From contig JAUDYN010000003.1 in NCBI GenBank assembly GCA_030407005.1, positions 620,001-684,000 on the forward strand: DNA of 64,000 nt. Direction: 5' to 3'. This document shows, piece after piece, positions 50,691 through 61,700 of this stretch (its first letter is position 1; each line of letters begins with the position of its first letter). Source of the DNA: Desarmillaria ectypa (lineage: Eukaryota; Basidiomycota; Agaricomycetes; Agaricales; Physalacriaceae). A program made the position numbers and the translations under genes. The notes below the pieces were generated by a model. It had not been told where the DNA came from. It searched no databases and saw only the letters and a program-made list of their open reading frames with translations.

Positions 50691-51985
50691 TGTAGATTTC
50701 TAGGATGTCTCGACACCCAGATACAAGAGACTCCAGAGGTAGACCCTCAATGGAAAAATGAATGGATATTATCACATCACAGTGCTAAGGATCAAGCAGT
50801 GTTTGAAGTGAAATAGACTACTGGTGATATTACATGGATGCCATTTGACCAGCTTGTAGGGCTCGATAGCCTCACTGACTATCTTGATCTGTTGAGATGT
50901 ACATCTATTGGTAACCTACCAAGGGGTCAAGCACCACTACCACCCAATCCAGAACAGCATGGAATTTCTGTGAGGAGTATCTCATTTGATTTAGATGATC
51001 ATGCAAGGGTAGAAAAGGGTACATCTGCTGTGATTTTTCCTTCACTTGTGCACCCTTTCCCTCATTATTCCCCACTACACTATTCTCTCTCTAGATTCAT
51101 CACCTCTCTATTCCCTTCAGCTATGCTTATTGACCATGCTAAATCCCATAGTAAGAAAGGTCACAAACTCTCTGCTTATCTTTGTCCTCTAATCACTACT
51201 GCTTTGATGCCAATTCCAAAGGCCTTCACTATTCACAGGAATCGCAAGTGGTTTGATGTTCATGAAACCTCAGGCTCAGATGCCTTTGGAGGCCTTGTCG
51301 CAAAGGTCCATACTATACACATGCTCAAGTGTGTTGAACACAACCATCTTCTTCATAATATACATGCCAAGGATGGGATTTTGGAGTGCAGGCAGATTCA
51401 CTCAGAGCCCATTGCCTATGGTGCCATTGCTGCATCCTTCAATGCAGGTCCCCAGCCTGAAATGTTTGTCAAGTGGGTCAAGCCCAGTCCCATTAACCCC
51501 AATGGGACTAATTCCTACACTCTATTGAATCTCCTTACCCCATCCCCTACCAGTAAAGGGCTTCGCATTGACATAAAGTTCCTCTTTGATCCTCGCAAGC
51601 TCATCATTCCTGGCTACATCATTATCTCTGAGTGGGAATACAACAAAACTCATTTCCTTGGCCATCAGATATTATTCCAGTGCAAAACTGCCAAGGAAAG
51701 GGCTATCCAGCATCACCTCGATAAAAAAGCCAGATTGATGTGAGATGAACAATCTGAAGGGTGCTACACTTCTATGGCAGACTTATGGGATGGATTTCTG
51801 TCAGATGATATCCCTGAGTTCATTGAAGATAGCACTGGATCAATTGACACAGATGGAGACCCGGATCCAGATCATAGAAAGACTGCTCTTGAAGAACAGG
51901 ATGGCCTGCTCTATTACTATGATTTGGAGGGCGACAAAACTGATGTGAATGGAGACACCACCATGAATAATGCCAACAAGTAACT
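50691..51985 (+). pseudogene. Element O chromo-like domain and long pol tail
   Basis: After solo LTR C the integrase frame continues DPQWKNEWILSHHSAKDQ, AVFEVK-stop-TTGDITWMPF and DQLVGLDSLTDYLDLL, a chromodomain-like end. About 360 more residues follow. From 50838 to 51741 there is no stop (301 codons), with MLIDHAKSHSKKGHKLSAYL, FGGLVAKVHTIHML and EMFVKWVKPSPINPNG. After one TGA the same frame runs through an acidic DSTGSIDTDGDPDPDH to a stop at 51983. I recognise no domain in the tail. Confidence 0.65.
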
Positions 51986-52094
51986 TTGTAATGTCTCTCA
52001 TTTTGTCCATTATTTTATTGATTTCTGTTGATCACACTCATTTATTTCTTTTACTCTACCTACAATGTCCAACTTTATTGGCCAGGAGGACATA
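51986..52094 (+). other. Element O 3' untranslated part and polypurine tract
   Basis: About 100 bp without coding. GGCCAGGAGGACATA just before the LTR is the likely polypurine primer site. Confidence 0.5.
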
Positions 52095-52328
52095 TGTAAT
52101 GAGCTGGCTACAGGCCTGGTCCCTTTCTCCATTTCATATCCTGTTGTTGCTCCACTTGCTCCACCATTCACACCTTGTTTGATATTGTCTATTTGATATT
52201 AGTTAGTAGTATAAAAGAGCTACATACTGCTGTAGTAGCTCAGGTTTTTCACAATTAACCAGCCTTTACATCTGTCACTATTTGCATCAAGCTCCTTGTG
52301 AGAGCCCATGACTTTCACCACCCTCTCA
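52095..52328 (+). repeat. Element O 3' LTR
   Basis: 234 bp starting TGTAATGAGC. It has no CpG at all; each of the 11 CpGs of the 5' copy is TpG or CpA here. Confidence 0.92.
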
Positions 52329-52942
52329 CTGATGGATGGCCTCGGCCAAGGTGTCACCAGCTTCGCACCACAGAATACGGAAGAAAGGAAAATAACTGCT
52401 TCATGAGCAAACTTCAACTCCAAGAGGAAGTTTTTGCCAGATAGTCTTGGCATAGCTTGCTATGAGGCCAAAAATATGTTGTATGGTCATCCACCAATCA
52501 AGGTAACCTTCCAAGGAATGCTATTTTCCAATAGTGTATATGAGCTGATATCGATAGTGGAGAATTCTGTCACTTTCATCAAGTATATCTCTGGAGTGTT
52601 CCATTATCCACTGTTGCAGTTTCAACAAATTGTGAGAACACTGTTCCTCTCTGGATTCATCAAGGCATGTATGAGGTGATGCTCATTGATTTAAATGAAA
52701 ACATGTGTTCAGGCTGTGCAACCAATATTCCACACCTGCCTCCATACACCTCATATAGATGCTCTGAATGAGTAGGATTTGCTCAGACCCAATGTTAATT
52801 TGTCGAGAAAAAGGTATATAGAATATACAGTGATTCAGAAGTCTGCTCAGATGGTCAACAAGTATCTGGAACATCTGATTGGCAAGTGGCTTTAGTACTA
52901 TAACCCACATGATGACCTTGCCCTTTGCTAGTGCTACAGCAG
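52329..52942 (-). pseudogene. Broken paralog of the DUF3638 giant gene, upstream part
   Basis: Minus-strand fragments: VALAKGKV, VIVLKPLANQMFQILVDHL, IFYIPFSRQINIGSEQ, LLKLQQWIMEHSRDILDESD, RILHYRYQLIYTIG and FFRILWCEAGDTLAEAIHQ. They follow the order of the intact gene from just after its P-loop to the ILDGRLENY region. The last piece joins KILSGQLENY at 24,633 when element O is removed. Element D cuts the right end, so the P-loop and N-terminal two thirds, if still present, lie beyond the window. Stops and frameshifts are numerous. Confidence 0.88.
52938..52942. repeat. Putative target-site duplication of element D (AGCAG)
   Basis: Five bases before TGTTACAATT; the partner would lie beyond the window. 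Confidence 0.45.
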
Positions 52943-53365
52943 TGTTACAATTTTTCCATTAGCTTATCTTATCCGAGTCATATCCATGACTCAGCCATCT
53001 AATCTATTCAAGAAACTGACTCGTATCCAGCTATTCGCTGGCTACAACCCTTGTTCTCACCATCTATCACCCCAGACATTCTCTATTGGTTCTATGATCC
53101 TCCTGGATCATCCTACTTCGACACCATTTGTGCATGGACCATAGTGTTTTATCTAATTATAATGCCATAGAAATACTATATAAACAGAGTAAACTAGACA
53201 GTTATACTCTATCTCTTGTTTTAATTACAATCCTATACTTCTTGTCTGCACAACACAGAAGACTATCAGCTTCTGTCTCTCAACCTGGGTGATCGTTCAA
53301 ATGCGTAACAGCCCTGAGAGATCAGCTGACTGTCCCAAGTCATGTGCCCAAGTCAGTGCCTAACA
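52943..53365 (+). repeat. Element D 5' LTR
   Basis: 423 bp, TGTTACAATTTTTCC to GTGCCTAACA. It holds TTATC repeats, a CGAGTCA/TGACTCA pair and a TATATAAA box, as in A and E. Confidence 0.9.
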
Positions 53366-53424
53366 TAAAACAAGAGATTTACCTTCCTGCTTCTTCAACA
53401 CTAGCTGTCTAGAAGCACTTCTTC

Positions 53425-54638
53425 ATGCCCAAAGAAGAATGAAACCCCCAAGAACCCTGAACCGTCTCCCTCGGCATCGCCATTGGCAGCACCATACTGT
53501 TAACATTTTTTACAGTCCTTGCCGTCTTACTTTACAAGGAAGAACTCCGAGCCCTGCTACAGTTGAGGAGAGCTCAATGACAAAATTGACCACCCCGCCC
53601 TCCACCCACCCCCGAACATGAGCTTCCCAGGGAGCTACCTGCTGCCCAACTGGGAGAATGAGAGGCATTACCACTTGTCCATCCCCAGGCAAGATTCACC
53701 ATTGCCTCCTCCTCTGAGGGGAGCATAAGTCCCGAGAGGCCCCCAACTCCAGGGCCCTCAACAATTCGGATCCCAATTGCCGGGCCCTCCTCCGCCCGTG
53801 TACATAATGCATGAGCAGTCCTCCTCCGGTACCAGATGGAACAACCCACCATCACACTGGAGTGACCAATGACCGCCTATATAGCAGCCCAAGAATACAT
53901 GCAGGACATTCGGCTTATGCTTGATGATCCCCCACCTGCTTACCCTGGCCCCCCCCCCCTCATCCACCAACCCCTGCCCTCCGCATCTCAAATCGGAGGG
54001 TATGATCCCGATCCCTATTGCCAGACAGCAACGACAGCAATGGGTTCTTCCATGGACCCTGAAACCCCAATGATCCCGCCATGGATCGAAATCACCCCTA
54101 TGGCCCCTGGGGCCATGAAACATGGCCCAAGGAAGGAGAGTCCATCTCTCTCTCCTCTCTCCCCGTCATCAAAATCTCCAATAATGAGTCTGATGATGAC
54201 ATCATCAGAGACAACGCCCTGGTCCTAGCCCCTCCCCGTGCCACTGACGACCTCTTCAACCTGCATGTGGAAGACTTCATCTGGCCCAACCTCTCTGAGG
54301 TCAACTGAAGACTTTTCAGTCCCTTCTGGACTGCAGCTTGGGAAGTCCAATGCAGGGATGTTGAAGCCCGAGACCTCTGGGAAGAGCCCAGAGTTGACAT
54401 GGATGAGTGGTTGGCACTCAACCAAGAGGACCCCATTCAGGTTCCAATCAATGGGCCCAGTTCAGCTAGGGCTAACATTGTCGCCACCTGGATTCGTGCC
54501 AACCATGACTGGAGTATATTCCACCCCTCCACAGGGGATTTCTTTTCAGGGCTTCGGCCCCAAGATCCAGATGAGCAGCGGAAATTGGAGAGGACTCTCC
54601 AGCACTTATGGAGGCTGGAGGTGGCAAGAGAGGAGTGA
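53425..54638 (+). pseudogene. Element D ORF1 with transmembrane helix, frameshifted at a C-run
   Basis: ATG 53425 (MPKEE) leads, after two TGA stops, to VSLGIAIGSTILLTFFTVLA and VLLYKEELRALLQLRRAQ, the same helix as in A and B. Then come FTIASSSEGSISPERPPTPG and MTAYIAAQEYMQDIRLMLDD. The frame changes at an 11-C run (53949-53959). The conserved end continues in another frame: MDRNHPYGPWGHETWPKEGE, VEDFIWPNLSEV, MDEWLALNQEDPIQVPI and RTLQHLWRLEVAREE-TGA (54636-54638). Function is unknown. Confidence 0.68.
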
Positions 54639-56154
54639 TTGGGGGCAAAGGCCCCAGTATGATACATTAACCTACAATACAGGTTACTACAGCAGGATGG
54701 AATACCACCATCCTCAATACAAAATATATCTGGATCATCCACTGGATACCCTGGTTGCAAACCCACGACCACTGCCCAACTCACCCCTGCATCACAGGGT
54801 GCATCACCAAGGATACCACCCTTATCAGGGTGGTAGTCTTCTCTTTGCAGGGGTGGGAGAAGAAATGGAACAAGAAGGAGCCCCTGCAGGAAATGCCACT
54901 GCAGGGGCATCAAGAACCCCTGCCACAGCAGAAGAAATCTGTCAGCAGATGAAAACCGCACTGATGGAGAAGGAACAGTGCATTGCAGAGATGCACGAAG
55001 AACTCGACAAGGAGGAGTCCACCCACAAGATGATGATGGACTACCTCTGGGATCAAGAAAAGGGGAAGAAACCAGAGAGGGGAAGACTGTCAGGTGAGCC
55101 ACCAAGAGGCCACCTGGGGTACAGGCTGGATCGATACTCGATCCCAAGACTGCCCCCTGGACAGGGTCCTCCTGATCCCATCCCAAATCCCGTCAGAAAT
55201 GCTGCTGCTGATGCCCCTTATTTGGGCATCAAACCCACTCTCATCAAGGTCCCTGCCCCATTCAAAGGGGACCATGACAACATTGAATGCTTTATAGGTG
55301 ATTGTATCACCTACTTCAAAGTGTTCTGCCACTATTTCCAGGTGCCATTGCACCTGGTACTATTTATGACATCCCACTTTGAGGGTGCTGCCAAGGACTG
55401 GTGGGTCTACAAGAGACCCAAGTACTGGGTAGGAGATGCCTTTGACGGCACTGCTGCCCATTTCAGATACCCTGACTGGGCCGACTTCGTCAACCTAGTC
55501 ACCCAACAATTTTGGGATCCCACCATCAAGGAGATCCACGAAAAGTGCATGTTTGACTTGTGCATGGGAGTACAGCCCGCCTCCTATTATTTCCAAAAGC
55601 TTGAGGAAGAAGCCAAGCTAGCAGGCCGAAGGAGTGATGAAGCCAAACATGGCACAATGGTGAAGGCAGTATGACTAGGAGTGCCCAGTTCATATACAAC
55701 CTTCATATCAAACATGGGCATGAGTATTCCATGCTCATATCTGGAGTGGAAGGAGCGAATCCTCCAGATGTATGAAGAGAGACAGTGGAAGTGGGTCTTT
55801 GACCAGACCACCAGTACGTCTTGGGATGGCCAGAAGCAGGGCCCATGTCCCCAACAACAGCAGCCCAGCAGCAAAAACACTGCTGGGGTGACAAGTTCCT
55901 CAGCTCCAAAGCTGACTGCTGGGAGTGGAGGAACCAGTCATGATGCTGGAACTGGTAAGTGGACGATGCACAGAGGGGTGGGGAAGCCCATGGACCTAGA
56001 CTGGCAACGAGCTGAGGGGTGCTGTTTCAGGTGTAATGAGAAGGGACACCTGAGCAGAAATTACCCTACAAAAGAGAAGAATGTTGTGAGATATGTGGGG
56101 CCCACTGACGCAGTGGTGCCAAGCACCTCCAAAGTTGAGGAGGTAAAAGAGTAG
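54637..56154 (+). pseudogene. Element D gag (capsid-nucleocapsid)
   Basis: In the frame +1 to the end of ORF1, reading from the GAT in TGA-T: DWGQRPQYDTLTYNTGYYSR, then an open stretch through EKEQCIAEMHEELDKEES, LDRYSIPRLPPGQGPPDPIP and FEGAAKDWWVYKRPKYWVGD to a TGA at 55672. It continues to the zinc knuckle CFRCNEKGHLSRNY (~56028), whose last Cys is Tyr, and VEEVKE-TAG at 56152-56154. The open frame extends upstream to 54238, overlapping ORF1. Confidence 0.8.
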
Positions 56155-56186
56155 GGCATCAAGGGTTCGATTCTCCTTGCATGCCT
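56154..56186 (+). promoter_or_regulatory. Gag-pol junction hairpin, element D
   Basis: The gag TAG opens stem GGGCAT/ATGCCT around AAGGG/TCCTT with loop TTCGATTC. Pol is in the -1 frame and open through the hairpin; an ATG at 56181 lies in the 3' strand of the stem. Confidence 0.68.
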
Positions 56187-58327
56187 AAGTCTCAAGGTGT
56201 GTCCTTGGTTTCCACAGGTCAGACTAATTACTATGAAAACAGACTATTATATAACAAAAAGAATATATCCATGACTTCACAGAAGCTGAAGACCGATCAA
56301 GAATCAACAAAGAAAAACAGGTATGTCATCCTTCTAGAAGATGCTGACACAAGTATCTGTAGTGACAATTTCCAAGCCTCTGATGAACTGGAGCGGGACT
56401 TGCCAGATGGTGCTGGCGCCGCAACAAAGTCCAACAAGCTGAGCTCACCAGATATGCCACTGAGCGCACAGTGATGGGCAGGGACCAGTAGGTGGGACTC
56501 CTTCAGGCCTCCCAGAAGTCCGACTGTCCCAGTACCTGCCTCGAGCAGCAGAGCAAGCCCACCAGTTCCACCAGGGTTGGCGGAGGACCAGGACAGTGCC
56601 TCTAACCAAGGCCAGGACCAATGCCCTGGACAAACCAGTCCAGGGAGTGGAAAACTTGATGAAGCTGAGTACCAAACCAGACCAGTAAGTCACAGGATCA
56701 AAGCCGACAGGAAGGAAGTCACTAGCACCCAGGCGATAAAAAAGGGGCAGGATTACCCAAACTAGACTGGTATGGGTTGCAAATGTGTGAAGGTCACCTT
56801 AGGCACTAGCTAGGAGTCAATGACCAAGGAAATTCAAACTCTGTCGCGAGTGGTGCCAGCCGAAGAATACAGGAAGGAAGCTGCTAGTGCCCAGGCAGTA
56901 AAGAGGGGGCATTTCAGTAGAATGACAATTGTCGAAGTACCCGACGAAGAAGATAATACTGTGTTTAGGATGTGGCAAGTCAGCCAATCCAAAGCCAGTA
57001 CCCTGATATCCAGAACACCGGAAAAACAGACCATTGACCTTCCAAATGCATGGGGAAGTGTTGAACCCGATGCCTATCCTAACAAGGGGGTATCAAATGC
57101 TTCTGAATGTATGGGGAAGCAAGACAAGTCTTCCAAACATATGGGGAAGCAGAATGACTTCCAATGGTTTAGACCATTTGGGATTGATTGGACGTTGCAT
57201 GCAGTTCATAACTCCAAAGAACTGGCAGTCGCCAGAGTGGTTCTCTCCATTTGAGTGCATCCCAAATGACTTGGGGAAATTGATGATGAGCTTATTCAAA
57301 GCTTAAAGACAGGAGGGAGTATAGCCTGAGAACAGCTCTACAAACTACACAAACCAATCTGCTATATCTGTGGTACCAAAAGCTCAAACTGAGACTTTTT
57401 GGTAGATATCCAGATTTCCCCATATACCGGGAAACAGACGTTGACAACCCAAGCATTGTTGGATAGTGGCTGTACAGGCAGCTCTATCAATCAAACTTAT
57501 GTCCAACAACACCGGTTGGATACCAGGAAGGCCACAGCCTCTATACCAGTCTATAATGCCAATGGAATGTGCAACAAGGCAGGGGATATTACAGAATTTG
57601 TGGAACTCTGGATGACCATCGGAGACCACAGTGAATGAATCGACCTCATGGTCACTGACCTAGGCTCCAAAACCGTCTATTTGGGCCATGACTGGCTTAA
57701 ATGATACAACCCTTTCGTCAACTGGAAGGCGGGAACCCTGACATTTGGATGATGTTACTGTGTCCAGAACCACTTCACCTTGCCCGACGCAGATGAAGAC
57801 CAATGGGATGAAGAACTTGAGGAAGGAGAAAGTATTCTTACTATCAATATGCAAGAAGAAATTATCCTTCATGCCATCCATCATGCGAACAAGTTGGCTG
57901 CAGCTGCCAATGCTGAAAAACTGAAACAGACATTTGAGGAGCTCATGCCTCCTCAGTATCAAAGCTTTAGAGATCTATTCTCAAAAGAAAGCTTTGACAA
58001 ATTACCCAAGAGAAGACCCTGGAACCATGCAATCGAGTTGGTCCCCAATGCAAAATCCACCTTGGATTGCAAGGTGTACCTGCTCAACTGAAATGAGCAA
58101 GAACAACTGAACAAGTTCTTAGATAAGAACTTAAACTCAGGACGAATCTGTCTCTCGAAATCTCCATTTGCGTCACCCTTTTTCTTCATCAAAAAAAAGG
58201 ATGGATCACTACGACCGGTTCAGGATTACCGCAAACTGAATGAGATGATGATTAAAAACTGTTATCCCCTCCCCCTGATCTCCGAGCTTATTGACAAGCT
58301 GCACAGAGCCAAATACTTTTCCAAATT
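56155..58327 (+). pseudogene. Element D pol, 5' part only
   Basis: Linker with RYVILLEDADTSICSDNF (~56318), protease LLDSGCTGSSINQTYVQQ (~57460), then NPFVNWKAGTLTFG, QEEIILHAIHHANKLAAAAN (~57855) and the start of RT (VQDYRKLNEMMIKNCYPLPL, ~58220). It breaks at AKYFSKF, where E is inserted. Stops include TGA at 56472 and 57253 and others near 57700. Confidence 0.82.
58323..58327. repeat. Putative target-site duplication of element E (AAATT)
   Basis: Five bases of element D before TGTTAGGC; the partner is beyond the right edge. Confidence 0.5.
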
Positions 58328-58750
58328 TGTTAGGCACCGCCTTGGACACGTGACTTGGGACCGTCAGGTGATTCTCTCTGGGCCGTTACGCGTTCGAACG
58401 ATCACCCAAGTGAGAGAACTACGCTAATAGTCTTTAGTGTAGTGCGAGTAAGGAGTATATGATGTTAATTAAAACAAGAGATAGAGTACAATGGGCTAAT
58501 ATACTCTGTTTATATAGTATTCCTACGGCGTTATATTTAGGTGAAACGTTACAGTCCATGCACGAACGGTGTCGAAGTAGGACGATCCGGGAGGATCATA
58601 GAACCAATGAGAGTTGTCTGGGGTGACAGACGGTGAGAACGAGGGTGGTATCCGGCAAATAGCTGGATACGAGTTGGTTTCTGGATTAGATTAGATGGAT
58701 GAGTCATGGATATGACTCGGATAAGATAAGATAACGGAAAAATCGTAACA
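58328..58750 (-). repeat. Element E 3' LTR
   Basis: 423 bp. On the minus strand it runs TGTTACGATTTTTCCG to CGGTGCCTAACA. TATATAAA lies at 58515-58508, TGACTCA at 58706-58700, and the TTATC repeats just beyond. Confidence 0.92.
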
Positions 58751-58783
58751 TTACCCCCTTGTTAAAGCAGTCGTCCCGACTGC
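58751..58783 (-). promoter_or_regulatory. Post-pol hairpin and polypurine tract, element E
   Basis: The G of the pol TAG (58785-58783) starts a perfect 7-bp stem GCAGTCG-GGA-CGACTGC (58783-58767). AACAAGGGGGTAA follows (58763-58751) and abuts the LTR. Confidence 0.78.
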
Positions 58784-61700
58784 TAAGGTTCTTCCAAAGG
58801 GGTGTCGTATTGTGTTGCGATTTGATTGACCCAATACTGATCAATCAGCTTTTTCCATATTTCTTCGTCTGGATTGATGATCCATTTGACGCGTCCATCT
58901 GTTCTTTTGGCGAGGTAGGCTACATCGCCGTGTTCCGAATACTCGTGGTCCAGTATTTTGACCACTATTTTCCTGGTTGCGATTTTTGGAGTATATACGG
59001 CGCGGTTTACGTTGTCCTTATATTCTTGGATTGCTTCCGAGGCGTTCTTCATTTCATTCTCTCGGACCCATGAATTGTGTTCACGAGTCCATCCCTTCCA
59101 TTTGACTAGGTAGTCTGTAACTTCCCTAGATGGTTGTCCTCGCTTGGACCGTACCTTTCTGGTGCGCGAGTCCAAGACTTCTTCGATTTCATACTCTTCT
59201 TGTCCGTCAATGAGGTCAGGAGGAGGAGGAGGCGGTTGTTCTTGGTTTGCAAACGAGGGTGCGACATATGGAGTCAGCAGTTTCTCATTAAACCGGGGAT
59301 GGATCTTCCAGTGGGGTGGCAGTTTTAGTTTGTATGCTGCCGCTCCCGACTTTTCAACGATTTCGAACGGTCCCGTTCGTTTGTCGTCAAGCTTTTTCTT
59401 TGGTCGTGGAAGGTGAAGGTTGGCAGTATCAAGCCATACCTTGTCTCCGATTCGGTACTCTCGTTGAGTCTGCTTCTTTTTGTCATATTGCGTCTTCATT
59501 TGTATCGCCGCTTTTTCCAATGCTTCGTGGACCTCCTTGTGAACTTTGGCCATAGTTTCCGTAAAGTCCACGGCTGTAGGATTTACAAAACCAGTTTTCT
59601 GCATTGACTCGGGGATGAGTCGGGGATTTCGTCCGTATAGGACCATGAAAGGACTCTTGCCCGTAGCCGAGTGAACTCGGTTGTTGTGGGCAAATTCGGC
59701 GAGTGGTAGCCATGCTACCCAGTCGGTCTGTCTATGGTTAACAAAGATACGAAGGTATTTTTCAACCTCCTGGTTGACTCTCTCTGTCTGCCCATCTGTC
59801 TGTGGATGATAGGCCGTAGATGCGTTTTGAGTGATATTCAGCATTCGGTATAGTTCTTTCATGAATGCTGAGACGAATTGAGGTCCTCTGTCAGAAATGA
59901 CCACTTGTGGCATTCCATGTTTCGCATATACTTGATTGCGAAGTATTAACACCCATCCTTCTGCCGATAATTCCTCATTGCATGGAATTAAGAGGATGTT
60001 TTTGGAGAAACGATCTACGATGACCAGTAGGGCGTCAAATCCGTCTGATTCCGGGAGTCCGGTGATCATATCGACTGAGATATGTGTCCATGGCATATCA
60101 GGAATTGCATTTGGGTGAAGAGGGGCAGCCTTGGCCTGCGTGTCGCTTTTCGTCCTTTGACAAGTCTCACATCCTTTGATGTAAGATTCTACGTCCTTCT
60201 TCATCTTCGGCCACCAATACTCACGGAGTATGAGTTCTTTGGTTTTGGCGATTCCAGGGTGTCCAGCGGTGATATGATCATGGGATTGTGCCATGATTTC
60301 GCCGCATAGTATTGAGTCGTTGGGAACATAGACTCGTCCATCATACCACAGAATTTCGTTCTCCTGTGTGATTCCTCTTTCGTGGTTGAGGGATTTTTCA
60401 ATCCCCTGGTCCCACTGTTCCTTCTGTTTTGTTGCGTCTCTTATACGCGTGATTCTTTCTTCCGTGGTTGGTATTATCAGGGCACGGAAGTGTTCCGGGG
60501 ATAGAACGACAATGTCTTTATTGTCTTCTTTTCCCTGGTTATGATCATCTCGTCTACTGAGAAGATCAGCCTTCTGGTTAGCGGTTCCGGCCTTATGCTG
60601 AAGGATAAAGTGGTATTCCGCTAGTTCGGTGACCCATCATGCTTGTCGACGATTCAACTTCTGGGGTTTTCGGAAGTATTGGAAATTCTGATGGTCTGTC
60701 CAGATCTCAATGATTTCTTTTGCGCCCATGAGATAATGTCGCCATTCTTCCAATGCTAACATGATGGCTAGCAACTCTTTGTCGTAAATCTCATAGTTGC
60801 GCTCGGTAGCGGTGAGCACCTTGGACATGAAGGCGACGGGTCTCCATTTGCCTTCTCTTTCTTGGCTGAGTACGGCACCAATGGCTCCGTCACTCGCATC
60901 GGCTTCTACTCGGAATTTTCCATCGTCCGAAGGAATGGTTAGGACTACGTTTGTTGTCATCAACTTCTTGAGTTGTTTAAACGCTTGTTCTTGTTCCGGT
61001 CCCCACTTCCAGTCTACCTTTCTGGTTAACTGGGTAAGGGGACGCACCGTTTTAGAGTAGTCCTTGATGAACTTCTGGTAGAAGTTCGTGAATCCCAGGA
61101 AAGATTGCAGTTCCTTCTTTTTTGTTGGGGTTGGCCATTCTGCTATCCCTGCTATTTTGACTGGATCCATGCGAATGGCATCTTCGCTTATGATGACTCC
61201 AAGGTATTCAGTTTCGAGTACCTCAAACTCGCATTTCTCGGCTTTGAGAAATAGCTTGTTTTCTCGAAGTCGCTGGAGTACTTGTCGTACTATGTTCCGG
61301 TGTTCTGTCAAGGATTTTGTGAAGATAAGTATATCGTCGAGGTAAATGGTGACCTTTCCTCCGGCGATCAAATCCTTGAATATGTCGTTCATCATCCACT
61401 GGAATGTGGCTGGTGAATTTGTGAGTCCAAAGAACATTACCGTGGGTTCAAAAAGCCCTCGGTTTGTTCTGAACGCAGCTTTTTCTTCGTCTCCATCTCG
61501 AATTCGGACATTGTTGTAACCCCATCGTACATCCAGCTTAGAGAAGTATTTGGCTCCTCGTAATTTGTCGATAAGCTCAGAGATAAGCGGGAGGGGATAA
61601 CAATTTTTGATCGTCATTTCGTTCAACTTTCGATAGTCTTGAACTGGTCGTAGCGAGCCATCCTTTTTCTTGACGAAGAAGAAGGGAGAGGCGAACGGGG

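Larger units (their letters stand above)
24639..52328 (+). mobile_element. Element O: old Ty3/gypsy retrotransposon with three nested guests
   Basis: Two 234-bp direct LTRs (24639-24872 and 52095-52328), both TG...CA, bound 27,690 bp. Subtracting A, B and solo LTR C with their duplications leaves about 10.3 kb. Gag, a long spacer, protease, reverse transcriptase, RNase H, integrase, a chromo-like domain and a C-terminal tail occur in that order. They lie essentially in one reading frame (about 3,190 codons) once the guests are removed, apart from a shift near 48,310. Many TGA and TAA stops show it is dead. Its insertion site is inside the DUF3638 paralog. CpG is almost absent from the interior. 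No primer-binding site was recognised after the 5' LTR. Confidence 0.92.
52943..58327 (+). mobile_element. Element D: Ty3/gypsy chromovirus, interrupted by element E
   Basis: 5' LTR 52943-53365, ORF1, gag and pol up to the RT fingers (LIDKLHRAKYFSKF), where E begins. It belongs to the same LTR subfamily as E. The rest of D should lie to the right of E, outside the window. It retains more CpG than A or B but has frameshifts and stops. Confidence 0.9.

Noticed and set aside
54437..55186. 249-codon minus-strand frame
   Set aside because: Antisense to the ORF1/gag region of element D; a shadow of low-stop, GC-rich coding sequence.
58751..58766. CRISPR or tandem-repeat array from recurring retroelement motifs
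   Set aside because: Repeats are LTRs and homologous elements kilobases apart, not regular spaced units.
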